This document shows, piece by piece, positions 16,326-24,972 of a stretch of DNA of 64,000 bases. Position numbers and translations under genes: made by a program. Position 1 is the first letter of the stretch; every line of letters starts with the position of its first letter. The stretch is taken from assembly GCF_004118935.1 (NCBI RefSeq), contig NZ_CP035375.1, positions 992,001-1,056,000 on the forward strand. The letters are read 5' to 3'. The notes beneath the pieces were generated by a model. That model was not told where the DNA came from. It saw only the letters and a list, made by a program, of their open reading frames with translations, and searched no databases. This DNA comes from Salinibacterium sp. UTAS2018. GTDB lineage: Bacteria > Actinomycetota > Actinomycetes > Actinomycetales > Microbacteriaceae.

Positions 16326-16337
16326 TGATTCGAATCC

Positions 16338-17255
16338 TTACTTCTTGTCGTCAGCTGCGTCTGCAGCCTTCGCGGGGGTCTTCTCTGCGGCGGGCTTCGC
16401 AGCAGCGTCGTCAGCCTTAGCTTCCTCTGCCTTGGGCTCTTCAGCCTTAGCTTCCTCAGCCTTGGGCTCTTCAGTCTTCGCTGCAGCAGCATCTGCGTCA
16501 GCCTGGCCGAGAAGCTCAGCTTCCCACGCAGCCATGGGCTCTACTTCTTTGCCCTCTTCTGGCTTCTGGTGACGCTGGATAAGGCCCTCAGCGGCAGCGT
16601 CAGCAACGATGCGCGTAAGGAGACCAACCGAGCGGATGGCGTCGTCGTTACCCGGGATCGGGTACGCAACGTCGTCGGGGTCGCAGTTGGTGTCGAGGAT
16701 AGCGATAACCGGGATACCAAGCTTGTGAGCCTCGTCAATGGCGAGGTGCTCCTTCTTGGTGTCGACGATCCAGATGGCCGAAGGGGTCTTCGTGAGGTTA
16801 CGGATACCACCGAGGCTCTTCTGCAGCTTCACAAGCTCGCGCTTCTGAATGAGCAGTTCCTTCTTGGTGAAACCACGAGTGGTGTCATCGAAGTCAACTT
16901 CTTCGAGTTCCTTCATGCGTGCAAGACGCTTGGAAACCGTCTGGAAGTTGGTGAGGAGTCCACCGAGCCAGCGCTGGTTGACGTAGGGCTGGCCTACGCG
17001 CAGTGCCTGCTCAGCGATGGAACCCTGTGCCTGCTTCTTGGTACCCACGAAGAGGATGGTTCCGCCATGAGCGACGGTCTCTTTGACGTAGTCGTAAACT
17101 GCGTCGATGTGACCCAGCGACTGCTGAAGGTCAATGATGTGGCTGCCCGAGCGCTCGGTCAGAATGAAGCGCTTCATTTTCGGGTTCCAACGACGAGTCT
17201 GGTGTCCGAAGTGTACGCCGCTGTCAAGCAGCTCGCGGATGGTTACGACGGCCAT
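16338..17255 (-). CDS. rpsB: 30S ribosomal protein S2 with long Ala/Glu/Lys tail
   Basis: A 305-residue S2. The globular part ([31 protein letters not shown] ... [23 protein letters not shown]) is standard. The last ~65 residues are a low-complexity tail with [10 protein letters not shown] repeats, typical of some Actinobacteria. The ATG at 17255 is chosen for AAAAGGAGAA just upstream; the earlier in-frame start lacks support. The transcript has a leader of about 215 bases from the -10 at 17477, and tsf follows. Confidence 0.97.
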   Translation of the reverse strand: MAVVTIRELLDSGVHFGHQTRRWNPKMKRFILTERSGSHIIDLQQSLGHIDAVYDYVKETVAHGGTILFVGTKKQAQGSIAEQALRVGQPYVNQRWLGGLLTNFQTVSKRLARMKELEEVDFDDTTRGFTKKELLIQKRELVKLQKSLGGIRNLTKTPSAIWIVDTKKEHLAIDEAHKLGIPVIAILDTNCDPDDVAYPIPGNDDAIRSVGLLTRIVADAAAEGLIQRHQKPEEGKEVEPMAAWEAELLGQADADAAAAKTEEPKAEEAKAEEPKAEEAKADDAAAKPAAEKTPAKAADAADDKK

Positions 17256-17448
17256 GGCCGTTCTCCTTTTCTGGCTCACTGGCGCGCATGGCGGCAATGG
17301 CCTTCTCAGTTAATACTCGCTACCGGTTGGCGCGAATCCTGGTGCCCGGGCATACCTCCGCCCCGATCGCAGTGCTGCACGAAAGGGGACTGAGTGGAGA
17401 TAGCGGCCGTATGTTGCGGTAGTTGTACTGCAACGGGGCACGCGTAGT

Positions 17449-17482
17449 CACCGCGAATACACGCGGTGCTGCCAAAATCATA
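17449..17482 (-). promoter_or_regulatory. rpsB promoter -10 and leader hairpin
   Basis: TATGAT (17477-17482) is a good -10 for rpsB-tsf. The -35 is weak. Just after the expected start, CACCGCG and CGCGGTG (17449-17455 / 17462-17468) form a perfect 7-base hairpin in the leader. The rest of the 17256-17575 gap shows no gene; the leader length suggests possible autoregulation by S2. Confidence 0.45.
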
Positions 17483-17575
17483 CCATCGCTCCCCCACAAC
17501 AACGTCACGGGACGCCGTTTTCCCCGGAAGCGTTTTTCAACGCAGGCTCGCTAACCAACTGTCGAGACTGGGTGG

Positions 17576-18067
17576 ATGATTCGAGCCCCGTTCAGCGTCA
17601 TTCTCGCGTTCCTCATCGCCGCGTCGACGGGCAGTAGCCCAGTCGTTAGCGCGGAGTCGGTCTGGAGTTGGCCCGTCGAGGCACCGCATCCGATCATCCG
17701 CCCCTATATTGCACCTGAAACGCCCTATTCAGCGGGACACCGTGGAATCGATATCGGCGCGGGAGCGTCAATCGAGGTGCGTGCGCCGGCTGCGGGCGTG
17801 GTGCACTTCGCCGGCACGGTTGTTGATCGCCCGGTGCTGTCGATTAAGCATCCGGGCGGGCTCATCACGAGCTACGAGCCTGTCACTAGCGCGCTGGCCC
17901 GAGGTGACCCCGTGACGCAGGGTCAGGTCGTCGGAGAGCTGCAGCCCGGACACTGCTCGGTCGCATGCCTGCACTTCGGCGTACGACTCGATGGCGAGTA
18001 CGTGTCACCACTTAACTATCTCGGAGCCATTCCGCGCGCAATTCTATTGCCGACGAGAAAGCCCTAG
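17576..18067 (+). CDS. Secreted M23-family peptidase-like protein (possibly degenerate)
   Basis: A 163-residue protein with an N-terminal signal peptide (PFSVILAFLIAASTGSS) and a LytM/M23 domain. The zinc motif GHRGIDIG is intact. The second motif is CLHFGVR where active enzymes have HxHFEVR, so the first histidine is Cys and only the second remains; zinc chemistry may be weakened or lost, leaving a binding or activator role. It is divergent from rpsB, a common actinobacterial arrangement. Confidence 0.88.
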   Translation: MIRAPFSVILAFLIAASTGSSPVVSAESVWSWPVEAPHPIIRPYIAPETPYSAGHRGIDIGAGASIEVRAPAAGVVHFAGTVVDRPVLSIKHPGGLITSYEPVTSALARGDPVTQGQVVGELQPGHCSVACLHFGVRLDGEYVSPLNYLGAIPRAILLPTRKP

Positions 18068-18105
18068 CCGGGTTCGAGCGCGAGGCGCCGGAACCCGACT
18101 AGGGC
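18061..18105. terminator. Bidirectional terminator between the M23 and MMPL genes
   Basis: GCCCTAGCCGGGTTC and GAACCCGACTAGGGC form a 15-base stem with one mismatch and a 15-base loop. It includes the M23 stop codon, followed by GAGTTTTCC on the plus strand, and lies between two convergent genes. Confidence 0.8.
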
Positions 18106-18131
18106 GAGTTTTCCGTGATGAGAAGGGAGCC

Positions 18132-20300
18132 TTAGCGGTCGACCTTGTGCGTCGGAGCAGCATCGCCCTCGGCGTGCTTCGGAGCATGCTCCGTGGTGTG
18201 CGCCGGAGCATGGGCGCGAACGTGCTCACCCGATCCCTTCGGAGTACGCACTTCAGCACCCACCGAAATGACGCGGCTCGGCCACCAGAACTTCTCCCCC
18301 AACATGAACGCGAGCGAAGGAACGATCACGGTACGCACGAGGAGGGTGTCGAGCAGCACACCGATGCAGACAATAATTCCGATCTGCGTGAGCGTGATGA
18401 GTGGCAGCACTCCGAGCACTGCGAAGACCGCGGCAAGCAAAATACCGGCGCTTGTGATGACGCCACCCGTCGAAGAGAGTGCCCGAATCATGCCCTGGCG
18501 GGTGCCGTGGGTGACCGCCTCTTCTCGAGCTCGAGTGACCAGGAAGATGTTGTAATCAACGCCGAGGGCCACCAAGAACAGGAAGCTGAAGAGCACCACA
18601 TTCGTATCAATCGCCGGGAAGTCGAAGACCGATTGGAAAAGCAACCAGCTGGCACCGAGGCTCGCGAAGAACGACGCCACAACCGTGAGCAGCAGCAGGA
18701 TAGGGGCAACCAGCGAGCGCAGCAGGAGGACCAGCACGATGAACACCAAGCCAAGGATGAGCGGGATCACGAGGTCTTGATCCGACTGCTGAGCGCGCTC
18801 AACGTCGAGAGCCTGCGCATCCAAGCCACCGACGAGCGCATCGGCACCGTCGATGGTCGAGAGTTCGGCACGGAGAGCCTCGATAGCGGCGAACGAGCCT
18901 TCTGTTTCGGCAGCGTCATCCAACACCACGCTGATCTGCGTGATGGTGGAGGTGCTTTCGCCGATGCGAACAGCGTCAACGCCGTCGACACTTTCGGCGG
19001 CTTGAGCTGCTTCTTCGGTGTAATCGGAATTCACGATGACCGAAGCAGGCGAACCGCTGCCGGCCGGGAACGCATCCGCAATCAGTTCCTGACCCTGGAC
19101 TGCCTCAGGAACTTGCGTGAAGCTCTCGGTCTGCGAGAGCCCAATCTTGATCTGCGGCACACCTAGCGAGAGCGCTCCGAGCACGATCGCGCCGAGAATT
19201 GCGACAACGACAGGCTTCTTGGAAACGAGAACGCCGAGCTTGTGCCAGACACCACGCTCTGCACTGCCTTCGGTGCCGAATTTGGGGATGTAAGGCCAGA
19301 AAAGACCACGGCCGAAGAGTACGAGAGCGGCAGGCAACACAACGAGTGCGAAGATCATCGCGATCACAACACCCGTGGCACACGCGATACCGAGGGCACG
19401 GTTGCCCTGCAGCTCGGCGAACACAAGCGTGAGGAGTGCCAGCACGACGGTGCTACCGCTGGCGATGATGGCGGGGCCCGCACCGCGCAAGGCACGAGAC
19501 ATGGCTTCACGGCGATCCTCGACGAGCCGCAATTCGTCGCGGTAACGCGCAATCAACAGGAGCGCGTAGTTAGTACCGGCACCGAAAACGAGCACGGAGA
19601 GGATTCCGGTGACGGAAGCATCCAACTGGATGCCGGCAAGAGTGGCAACGCGAGCGGCAACGATGCCTGCGAGACCGTCAGCAGTACCCACGACAATGAG
19701 CGGCACGAGCCACAACCACGGGCTGCGGTAAGTAACGAGCAACAGCACGGCGACCACAATGACCGTCGTGAGGAGGAGAGTGAAATCGGCGCCTTCGAAG
19801 ACTGCCGCGATGTCGACAGCGAATCCTTCAGGGCCACTCAACAGCGCCGAAAGGCCGTCGGGGAGGTCAGCGTTGGCTTCGGTGCGAATCTCGTCAGCAC
19901 GTTCCGCTTGCTCGCCCGCTTCAGAGAGCTTGTCGAGCGGAACCGTGACGAGGGCCGTTGTTCCGTCGTCGGAGAACGAGGCCGGCGGCACAAATCCCTC
20001 GGCGGAGAGGTCACTCAGCGACGCCGTGGCGTCGGTGATCGCCGCCACGTCGTCGTCGGTGAGGTCCCCGTCGTCGCGGGTGTAGACAAGTAGAGCGACG
20101 GTGGAATCAGCGCCGGGCAGATCCTCGGCGGCAGCAGCCGCTTGAGCAGATTCGGCAGAATCGGGCAGGCCGATGCCGGGCAGCGCGCCCTCCTCATTGC
20201 CGGAGCCGGCAGCAAAGATCGCACCAGCGGCGAGGAATGCAGCGACCAACACAATCCACGAAGTCTTTCGGGCGGTGATGAACGTCCTGAGGCGAGACAT
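18132..20300 (-). CDS. MMPL/RND-family exporter
   Basis: A 722-residue membrane transporter with duplicated halves. Each half has one N-terminal helix, a large outside loop and a bundle of five or six helices (ATGVVIAMIFALVVLPAALVLF; FLFLVALGVDYNIFLVTRAREE). The GxDY(N)xFL motif of MMPL proton-relay helices is present in the second half and GAGTNYALLLIARYRDE in the first. Substrate is probably a lipid or drug. The ATG at 20300 has AGAAGGAGAG upstream. A MarR regulator diverges from it and probably represses it. Confidence 0.93.
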   Translation of the reverse strand: MSRLRTFITARKTSWIVLVAAFLAAGAIFAAGSGNEEGALPGIGLPDSAESAQAAAAAEDLPGADSTVALLVYTRDDGDLTDDDVAAITDATASLSDLSAEGFVPPASFSDDGTTALVTVPLDKLSEAGEQAERADEIRTEANADLPDGLSALLSGPEGFAVDIAAVFEGADFTLLLTTVIVVAVLLLVTYRSPWLWLVPLIVVGTADGLAGIVAARVATLAGIQLDASVTGILSVLVFGAGTNYALLLIARYRDELRLVEDRREAMSRALRGAGPAIIASGSTVVLALLTLVFAELQGNRALGIACATGVVIAMIFALVVLPAALVLFGRGLFWPYIPKFGTEGSAERGVWHKLGVLVSKKPVVVAILGAIVLGALSLGVPQIKIGLSQTESFTQVPEAVQGQELIADAFPAGSGSPASVIVNSDYTEEAAQAAESVDGVDAVRIGESTSTITQISVVLDDAAETEGSFAAIEALRAELSTIDGADALVGGLDAQALDVERAQQSDQDLVIPLILGLVFIVLVLLLRSLVAPILLLLTVVASFFASLGASWLLFQSVFDFPAIDTNVVLFSFLFLVALGVDYNIFLVTRAREEAVTHGTRQGMIRALSSTGGVITSAGILLAAVFAVLGVLPLITLTQIGIIVCIGVLLDTLLVRTVIVPSLAFMLGEKFWWPSRVISVGAEVRTPKGSGEHVRAHAPAHTTEHAPKHAEGDAAPTHKVDR

Positions 20301-20331
20301 CGCTCTCCTTCTGAAGCAAAGTACTTCGATC

Positions 20332-20351
20332 AACTAGATATTAGACAAGTT
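20332..20351. promoter_or_regulatory. Candidate MarR operator
   Basis: AACTAG and CAAGTT (5 of 6 paired) flank an AT-rich 8-base core, in the 78-base gap between the divergent MMPL and MarR genes. It overlaps the expected -35 of the MarR promoter, so binding would allow autorepression and MMPL repression. Confidence 0.5.
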
Positions 20352-20364
20352 AGAAACATACCGG

Positions 20365-20370
20365 TAAAGT
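20365..20370 (+). promoter_or_regulatory. -10 box for the leaderless MarR gene
   Basis: TAAAGT lies 7 bases before the ATG at 20378, with no Shine-Dalgarno. Confidence 0.5.
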
Positions 20371-20377
20371 TTTCTCC

Positions 20378-20956
20378 ATGCAACACAACGAATTCGCTCT
20401 GGAGCGCCCCCAAGCACGCCGCCCCACCCAGCTGCTGCGGGACATTCTCGACATCAGCGAAGAGTTCGAGGAACACGTCGGGCGAACGCTCTCCGTCAAC
20501 GCGACGGACCTTGAGGCGATGGAACACTTGATCATGAGCGGCCCGTTGCCTCCTACCGAGCTTTCGCGCCGCCTGAACATTTCAACGCCCGCCGTCACTG
20601 CCTCGATCGACCGTCTGATCACCGTCGGTCATGTCACTCGCGAACAGCATCCGACTGATCGGCGCAGCGTGGTCGTCGTGCCTAATCCTCAATCTGTAGC
20701 CACCGCCATGGCCACCCTGATGCCCATGATCATGGGCATTGATCGCGTACTCGACAACTTCGACGCGTCTGAAAAAGAGGTAATCGAGCGCTATCTCGAC
20801 CAAGTTGTGACGATTTATCGCGAGCAACTGCCCGAGCCCGCGGATATTCCCGCACCAAAGCCAGCCGTTGCCCCGCCGAAGATTGACCCGCCAGGACCGC
20901 GCCGTTCATCGTGGAAGCCTGAGACTCAGGTCGGGCCGACGATCTTTAGCAGTTAG
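20378..20956 (+). CDS. MarR-family transcriptional regulator
   Basis: A 192-residue winged-helix repressor: ATDLEAMEHLIMSGPLPPTELSRRLNISTPAVTASIDRLITVGHVTREQHPTDRRSVVVV covers the HTH and the beta wing with the DxR motif. The C-terminus carries a Pro/Lys-rich extension of about 35 residues beyond the usual MarR length. It diverges from the MMPL exporter, a common repressor-pump pairing. It appears leaderless. Confidence 0.92.
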   Translation: MQHNEFALERPQARRPTQLLRDILDISEEFEEHVGRTLSVNATDLEAMEHLIMSGPLPPTELSRRLNISTPAVTASIDRLITVGHVTREQHPTDRRSVVVVPNPQSVATAMATLMPMIMGIDRVLDNFDASEKEVIERYLDQVVTIYREQLPEPADIPAPKPAVAPPKIDPPGPRRSSWKPETQVGPTIFSS

Positions 20957-20980
20957 AGCTTCCTCAACAGCGAGCACGCC

Positions 20981-21016
20981 GGGTACAACGGGTTCGCCGG
21001 GTTCGCCGGGTTCGCC
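20981..21016. repeat. Short 9-base tandem repeat downstream of xerC
   Basis: Three exact copies of GGGTTCGCC (20990-21016), preceded by one degenerate copy GGGTACAAC (20981-20989). It lies in the 108-base gap between the convergent MarR and xerC genes. Confidence 0.8.
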
Positions 21017-21064
21017 GAAGGCGTTGTCTTCGCACACTCCCGTGCGCTCGACGCGCTGAGGGCA

Positions 21065-21967
21065 TCATGCTCGCGGATGGGCCATCCGATAACTATCGCG
21101 TAGCCGCTCAGTGGAGACGTGCGTGTACAGCTGAGTTGTGCCGAGACTCGCATGCCCGAGAAGCTCTTGCACCGCGCGCAAGTCGGCTCCCCCATCAAGC
21201 AGATGAGTGGCCGCGGTGTGTCGTAACGTGTGCGGCCCTGAACCTCCCGAACCCGGAACATCGGCCAGTAAGTGCGCAATAACCTCATAGACGGCACGCG
21301 CACTCACGCGTTTGCCCCGAGCGCCCACGAAGAGGGGCGCTGCTCCCCCGGTCTCCGTCGTCAGCTGCCCCCGGCCGCGGGTGAGGTAATCGCTGAGCGC
21401 CCGCTGGGCGGGGATGCCGAACGGAACGACACGCTCCTTCGCTCCCTTACCCATCACCCGCACCGTCAGTCGCGAATCATCGACATCGTTGGCGCTCAAG
21501 CCCACGAGTTCGCTCACCCGCAGAGCAGAGGCATACAAGAGTTCGACGATAGCCCGATCCCGCAACGCAACCGGATCGGACGAGGAAGCTTTCGCCTCAA
21601 CACTCTGCAACATCTCGGCCATTTGGTCGCGATTGAGAACGCGCGGCAAGTGACGCTCAGCTTTGGGCGCTTTGAGCCGAGCCGCGGCATCCACTTCGGT
21701 GTGGTGGTTAGCGGTCAGCCAAGCGCTGAAAGCTCGGGCTGCTGCCGCTCGGCGAGCAAGCGTCGCCTTAGCGAGCCCGTCTTGCGACGATTGCCAGAGC
21801 CACTCACGCAGTAGTTCTAGATCGAGGTCGACTGGTTCGGTAGCCGAGCGCTCGGCAGCGAAGCCGACAAGAGTGGTGAGATCGGAACGATAGGACCGGA
21901 TGGTGTGCACGCTAAAACCGCGGTCTGCCGAAAGGTACTCGACAAACACCTCCACTAGCCGGTTCAT
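21065..21967 (-). CDS. xerC: Tyrosine recombinase XerC-like
   Basis: A site-specific recombinase that resolves chromosome dimers at dif with XerD. The 300-residue protein has an N-terminal SAM-like core-binding domain ([23 protein letters not shown]) and a catalytic domain. The R-K-HxxR-H-Y set shows as ASALRVSEL, the lysine region [27 protein letters not shown] and [16 protein letters not shown]. The ATG at 21967 gives the usual length; an ATG at 21991 would add eight residues. In many relatives xerC follows dprA; here about 5 kb of other genes lie between them. Confidence 0.92.
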   Translation of the reverse strand: MNRLVEVFVEYLSADRGFSVHTIRSYRSDLTTLVGFAAERSATEPVDLDLELLREWLWQSSQDGLAKATLARRAAAARAFSAWLTANHHTEVDAAARLKAPKAERHLPRVLNRDQMAEMLQSVEAKASSSDPVALRDRAIVELLYASALRVSELVGLSANDVDDSRLTVRVMGKGAKERVVPFGIPAQRALSDYLTRGRGQLTTETGGAAPLFVGARGKRVSARAVYEVIAHLLADVPGSGGSGPHTLRHTAATHLLDGGADLRAVQELLGHASLGTTQLYTHVSTERLRDSYRMAHPRA

Positions 21968-22017
21968 GTTCACGTGTCTATCGTGCGGCATGCTGCGGAC
22001 ATTCGCGCACGACGCGA

Positions 22018-22023
22018 TAGCGT
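22018..22023 (+). promoter_or_regulatory. -10 box for the leaderless SDR gene
   Basis: TAGCGT lies 6 bases before the ATG at 22030. Confidence 0.5.
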
Positions 22024-22029
22024 TTCGGG

Positions 22030-22839
22030 ATGACCACTCCAGCTTCACCGCAGCACGTCGGCACCGCTCTCGTGACGGGAGCGACCTCGGGACTCGGCGC
22101 AGAATTTGCCCGCCAACTCGCCTCGGCCGGCCACGACCTCGTCCTGGTAGCACGCGATCGCGCCCGTCTGGAGAGCGTGGCAGAGTCGCTGCGAGCCGCC
22201 TTCGGCATCGACGTCGAGGTGCTCGGCGCCGACCTCACCAACCCGGAGCAGCGAACGACCGTCGAGGAACGACTTGCCACGATCGAGCATCCGGTCAGCT
22301 ACCTCGTGAACAACGCGGGTTATGGCCTTGCGCAGGAATTCGAGAGCAACTCCGTCGATGACGAGGAACGGATGCTCGAGATCTTGGCCACCGTACCCCT
22401 GCGCCTCAGCCATGCCGCGCTCGGCGGCATGCTCGTGCGCGGCTCAGGCACCATTCTTACCGTCGCGAGTATTGCGGGAGGCGCCCCGCTCGGTCTGTAC
22501 GCAGCCGCTAAGACTTGGCCGTTGAGCTTCAGCCGCTGGGCCAATGCGCAGTACCGCCACCGCGGCGTCACCTTTAGCGCGGTGGCTCCCGGTTTTGTGC
22601 GCACCGAATTTCACGCCCGCCTCGGTATCGAGCGCTCCGCCATGGCACCGAAGTGGATGTGGCTCAACGCGGATTTCGTAGTTCGCACTTCGTTGCGCGA
22701 CGCCGCGCGCGGTCGCGGGCTCTCGGTTCCGAGCATCCGCTACAAGTTGGTGTGGGCGCTCATGAAGGTGGCACAGCCGGTCATTCTGCTGGCTGTAGCG
22801 CGATCGAGCCGCGCAACCTCTGCGAAGACGGGGCGCTAG
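22030..22839 (+). CDS. Short-chain dehydrogenase/reductase
   Basis: A 269-residue NAD(P)-dependent oxidoreductase of unknown substrate. It has the nucleotide-binding TGATSGLG, the NNAGYG strand, the catalytic Ser in VASIAGG and YAAAK (Tyr/Lys). The Arg-rich strand VARDRARLE after beta-2 favours NADPH. The start has no Shine-Dalgarno but a TAGCGT box 6 bases away. It diverges from xerC. Confidence 0.93.
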   Translation: MTTPASPQHVGTALVTGATSGLGAEFARQLASAGHDLVLVARDRARLESVAESLRAAFGIDVEVLGADLTNPEQRTTVEERLATIEHPVSYLVNNAGYGLAQEFESNSVDDEERMLEILATVPLRLSHAALGGMLVRGSGTILTVASIAGGAPLGLYAAAKTWPLSFSRWANAQYRHRGVTFSAVAPGFVRTEFHARLGIERSAMAPKWMWLNADFVVRTSLRDAARGRGLSVPSIRYKLVWALMKVAQPVILLAVARSSRATSAKTGR

Positions 22840-22850
22840 GCACTGCGCCC
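22831..22850 (+). terminator. Possible terminator at the SDR gene end
   Basis: GGGCGC and GCGCCC pair perfectly around the stop codon with an 8-base loop. No U-tract. Confidence 0.4.
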
Positions 22851-22890
22851 GCACGCTGACTGCCCGGTGGCGGTCGGCCAGAGCTGAAAT

Positions 22891-23763
22891 CTAGCGGATC
22901 GGGAACCCGCGCGCCTCGACCTCGTCCTTGAGCTGATCACGCAGCGCAGCCGACGGACCGGTCACTCCATCCGGCTTGCTCGTGCGACGCGCGGTGTGCT
23001 CCGCCCACCCATATTCGGCATCCGGAATTTGAGAAGCTCCATTGGTAACCTGACGGCCGGCGTAGAGGCCGTTGGCGATCATCACCTCGTCATATTCCCG
23101 CACGTGCTCTTCGACATCTGCACCGGAGTACTGCTCGCGGTGCACGACGGCCTCGCTCGCCAAGCGTGGTTTGACGCCCCGCCGGACGCCCTCTTCGGGG
23201 TAGCCAATCGTGAGCCCTGCCACCGCAAAAACACCCTGTGGCAGCCCCAGCTCAGCAGCGATCGCGCTCGGGCTATTTCGCACCGAACCGATTGGCACAG
23301 CGCCGAGCCCCAAGGACTCGGCAGCGACGAGCGCGTTTTGGAGCGCCAGCGTTGCATCGATCGACGCCGTCAAGAACATCTCCAGGTTGCCCGCCCCGAA
23401 AGTGCGCCCCTGGCGCTCGGCCAAATAGTGGAACCGCGACACGTCTGCGCAAAAGAGGAGCATGACGGGTGCCTCGGCGACGTAGCGCTGGTCACCGACA
23501 AGGTGAGCCAAGCGTGCACGACGCTCGGCATCCTCAACGACGACGATGCTGAACGCTTGAAGGTTCGAGGATGTCGGGGCGCTGCGAGCGGAGACAAGTA
23601 TGGCTTCGAGCACTCCAGCTGGAAGCGGAGTCTTTTCGAAACTGCGAATCGATTCGTGGCTCGTCAAAACTCGAATAGTATCCGTGACAAACTCAGGCGC
23701 AATTTCGCGCTGCTCTTGTTCGATTCGAGTGGTCGGTGAAGTGTGTGTCGAGCCCAAAGTCAT
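22891..23763 (-). CDS. NfsA-like FMN nitroreductase / oxygen-insensitive NADPH reductase
   Basis: A 290-residue flavoprotein: LTSHESIRSFEKTPLP and ARSAPTSSNLQAFSIVVVED bind FMN phosphate, and the AESLGLGAVPIGSVRN and AVAGLTIGYPEEG segments are typical of the NfsA/FRP group. The C-terminal extension (residues about 230-290) also fits that group. Such enzymes reduce nitro compounds, quinones or FMN. It has a NAnnnT-like AATCAT six bases before the ATG and no ribosome site. Confidence 0.88.
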   Translation of the reverse strand: MTLGSTHTSPTTRIEQEQREIAPEFVTDTIRVLTSHESIRSFEKTPLPAGVLEAILVSARSAPTSSNLQAFSIVVVEDAERRARLAHLVGDQRYVAEAPVMLLFCADVSRFHYLAERQGRTFGAGNLEMFLTASIDATLALQNALVAAESLGLGAVPIGSVRNSPSAIAAELGLPQGVFAVAGLTIGYPEEGVRRGVKPRLASEAVVHREQYSGADVEEHVREYDEVMIANGLYAGRQVTNGASQIPDAEYGWAEHTARRTSKPDGVTGPSAALRDQLKDEVEARGFPIR

Positions 23764-23871
23764 GGATTCATGATTTCACGCTCGACTGGGCGCGTGATGC
23801 ACACAGCATCGCTGCGGCATTGAGCGCCGCTGTCTGAACGCCCCGACAACTTCGGCGGGCACAACAGCGCG

Positions 23872-24801
23872 CTAGTCGGACGCAGCAACCTCGGCGGCAT
23901 TGAAGGTCGAGTTCTTGGCAGAGAACGTTTCGAGGCGTTGTTGCGGTGTCATTGCTTCGATCTGAGCCCACGCATCAGCGGAGTGCCCGGTGATCTCGGC
24001 CGTATCGCCGACCGGGATGATCGAGTGCACAGTCTGCTTCTCGTAGACGTGCACCACGTTCACGGCCTGGCCGTAGTCGACGCCCGAGAGCAGTCGGTCT
24101 TCGGCGCTCAAGTCGAGCGTGTAGCAGGTTGCCGATGCGACAGAGACGGGGATGCCCGCAAACGTCGAGTGGGTCGAATAGTGCAGGTGGCCCGCAAGAA
24201 TCGCCCGCACATCGCTGCCCTCGAGAACTTCAGCCAGCCGTTCCTGTCGCTGCAACTCGAGCATGCCCATCGCTTCAAGCATGGGGGTAGGGATCGGCGG
24301 ATGATGCACGGCGAGCAGTGTGCCGTGCGGTGCGGGGGTAGCTAGTTCGTTGCGCAGCCACTCCAACTGTGCGTCGCTAATGTCACCGTGGTGATAACCG
24401 GGCACCGTGGTGTCGAACGAGATGATGCGCAACCCGTCGATCAGGTACACCCGGTCTTGCGGAGCATCCGACTCGTCATCGAAAAGAAGTTTGGAGTACT
24501 GGTTGCGCTCATCGTGGTTACCCATGACCCAAATGATTTCGGCGTTCATACGCTTAGCCGCGGGCTCGACGATTTCGCGAAGGCGCACGTAAGCGTCGGG
24601 CTCCCCCAGGTCGGCGAGATCACCGGTGAAGACGATGGCTTGCGGGTGAGCCGTTGATCGTTCGAGTTGGGCCAGCGCCTGTTCGAGATGTTCGATCGTA
24701 TTGACCGCCCCGTAGAGCGATCGCCCGCCCGCCAGCAAGTGGGTATCGCTGACATGGGCGATGACGTGGCTGGGAGCAGGGTACTGGCCGAGTTGAATCA
24801 C
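23872..24801 (-). CDS. CpdA-like class III cyclic-nucleotide phosphodiesterase (metallophosphoesterase)
   Basis: A 309-residue enzyme with the complete calcineurin-like metal set: HVSDTHL, TGDLADLGEP, VMGNHDER, AVHHPPIPT and GHLHYSTHS. These match class III phosphodiesterases such as CpdA or mycobacterial Rv0805, which cleave cAMP and other phosphodiesters; the natural substrate is not readable. GTG start with TAGGCT six bases upstream and no Shine-Dalgarno, so probably leaderless. Confidence 0.9.
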   Translation of the reverse strand: MIQLGQYPAPSHVIAHVSDTHLLAGGRSLYGAVNTIEHLEQALAQLERSTAHPQAIVFTGDLADLGEPDAYVRLREIVEPAAKRMNAEIIWVMGNHDERNQYSKLLFDDESDAPQDRVYLIDGLRIISFDTTVPGYHHGDISDAQLEWLRNELATPAPHGTLLAVHHPPIPTPMLEAMGMLELQRQERLAEVLEGSDVRAILAGHLHYSTHSTFAGIPVSVASATCYTLDLSAEDRLLSGVDYGQAVNVVHVYEKQTVHSIIPVGDTAEITGHSADAWAQIEAMTPQQRLETFSAKNSTFNAAEVAASD

Positions 24802-24807
24802 ACGCCC

Positions 24808-24813
24808 AGCCTA
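24808..24813 (-). promoter_or_regulatory. -10 box for the leaderless phosphodiesterase gene
   Basis: TAGGCT lies 6 bases before the GTG at 24801. Confidence 0.5.
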
Positions 24814-24890
24814 GGCCTGCCGAGTGTCATTCAATAGAGCGCTCGCGAGGCACAGCGAAAGGCTGCGTGCTAGAACTGCGCTCATTAACG

Positions 24891-24931
24891 CAGGATGCCC
24901 GCCGCCACGACAGTGGTCAACGGGCATCCTG
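24891..24931 (-). terminator. Terminator after the symporter gene
   Basis: CAGGATGCCCG and CGGGCATCCTG form a perfect 11-base stem with a 19-base loop, about 40 bases past the symporter stop and before the phosphodiesterase promoter. Confidence 0.7.
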
Positions 24932-24972
24932 AGGCTGCTGTCACGAGCTCGTCGCTCGCGACAGGACGCGGA

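Noticed and set aside
19242..20093. A 283-codon plus-strand frame inside the MMPL exporter
   Set aside because: Opposite strand of a clear transporter gene, rich in Arg/His/Gly of a GC-biased shadow frame; no domain or ribosome site.
20953..21303. A short minus-strand reading frame crossing the 9-base repeats
   Set aside because: It overlaps the 3' end of xerC in another frame; the repeats give a low-complexity Pro/Ala/Asn run.
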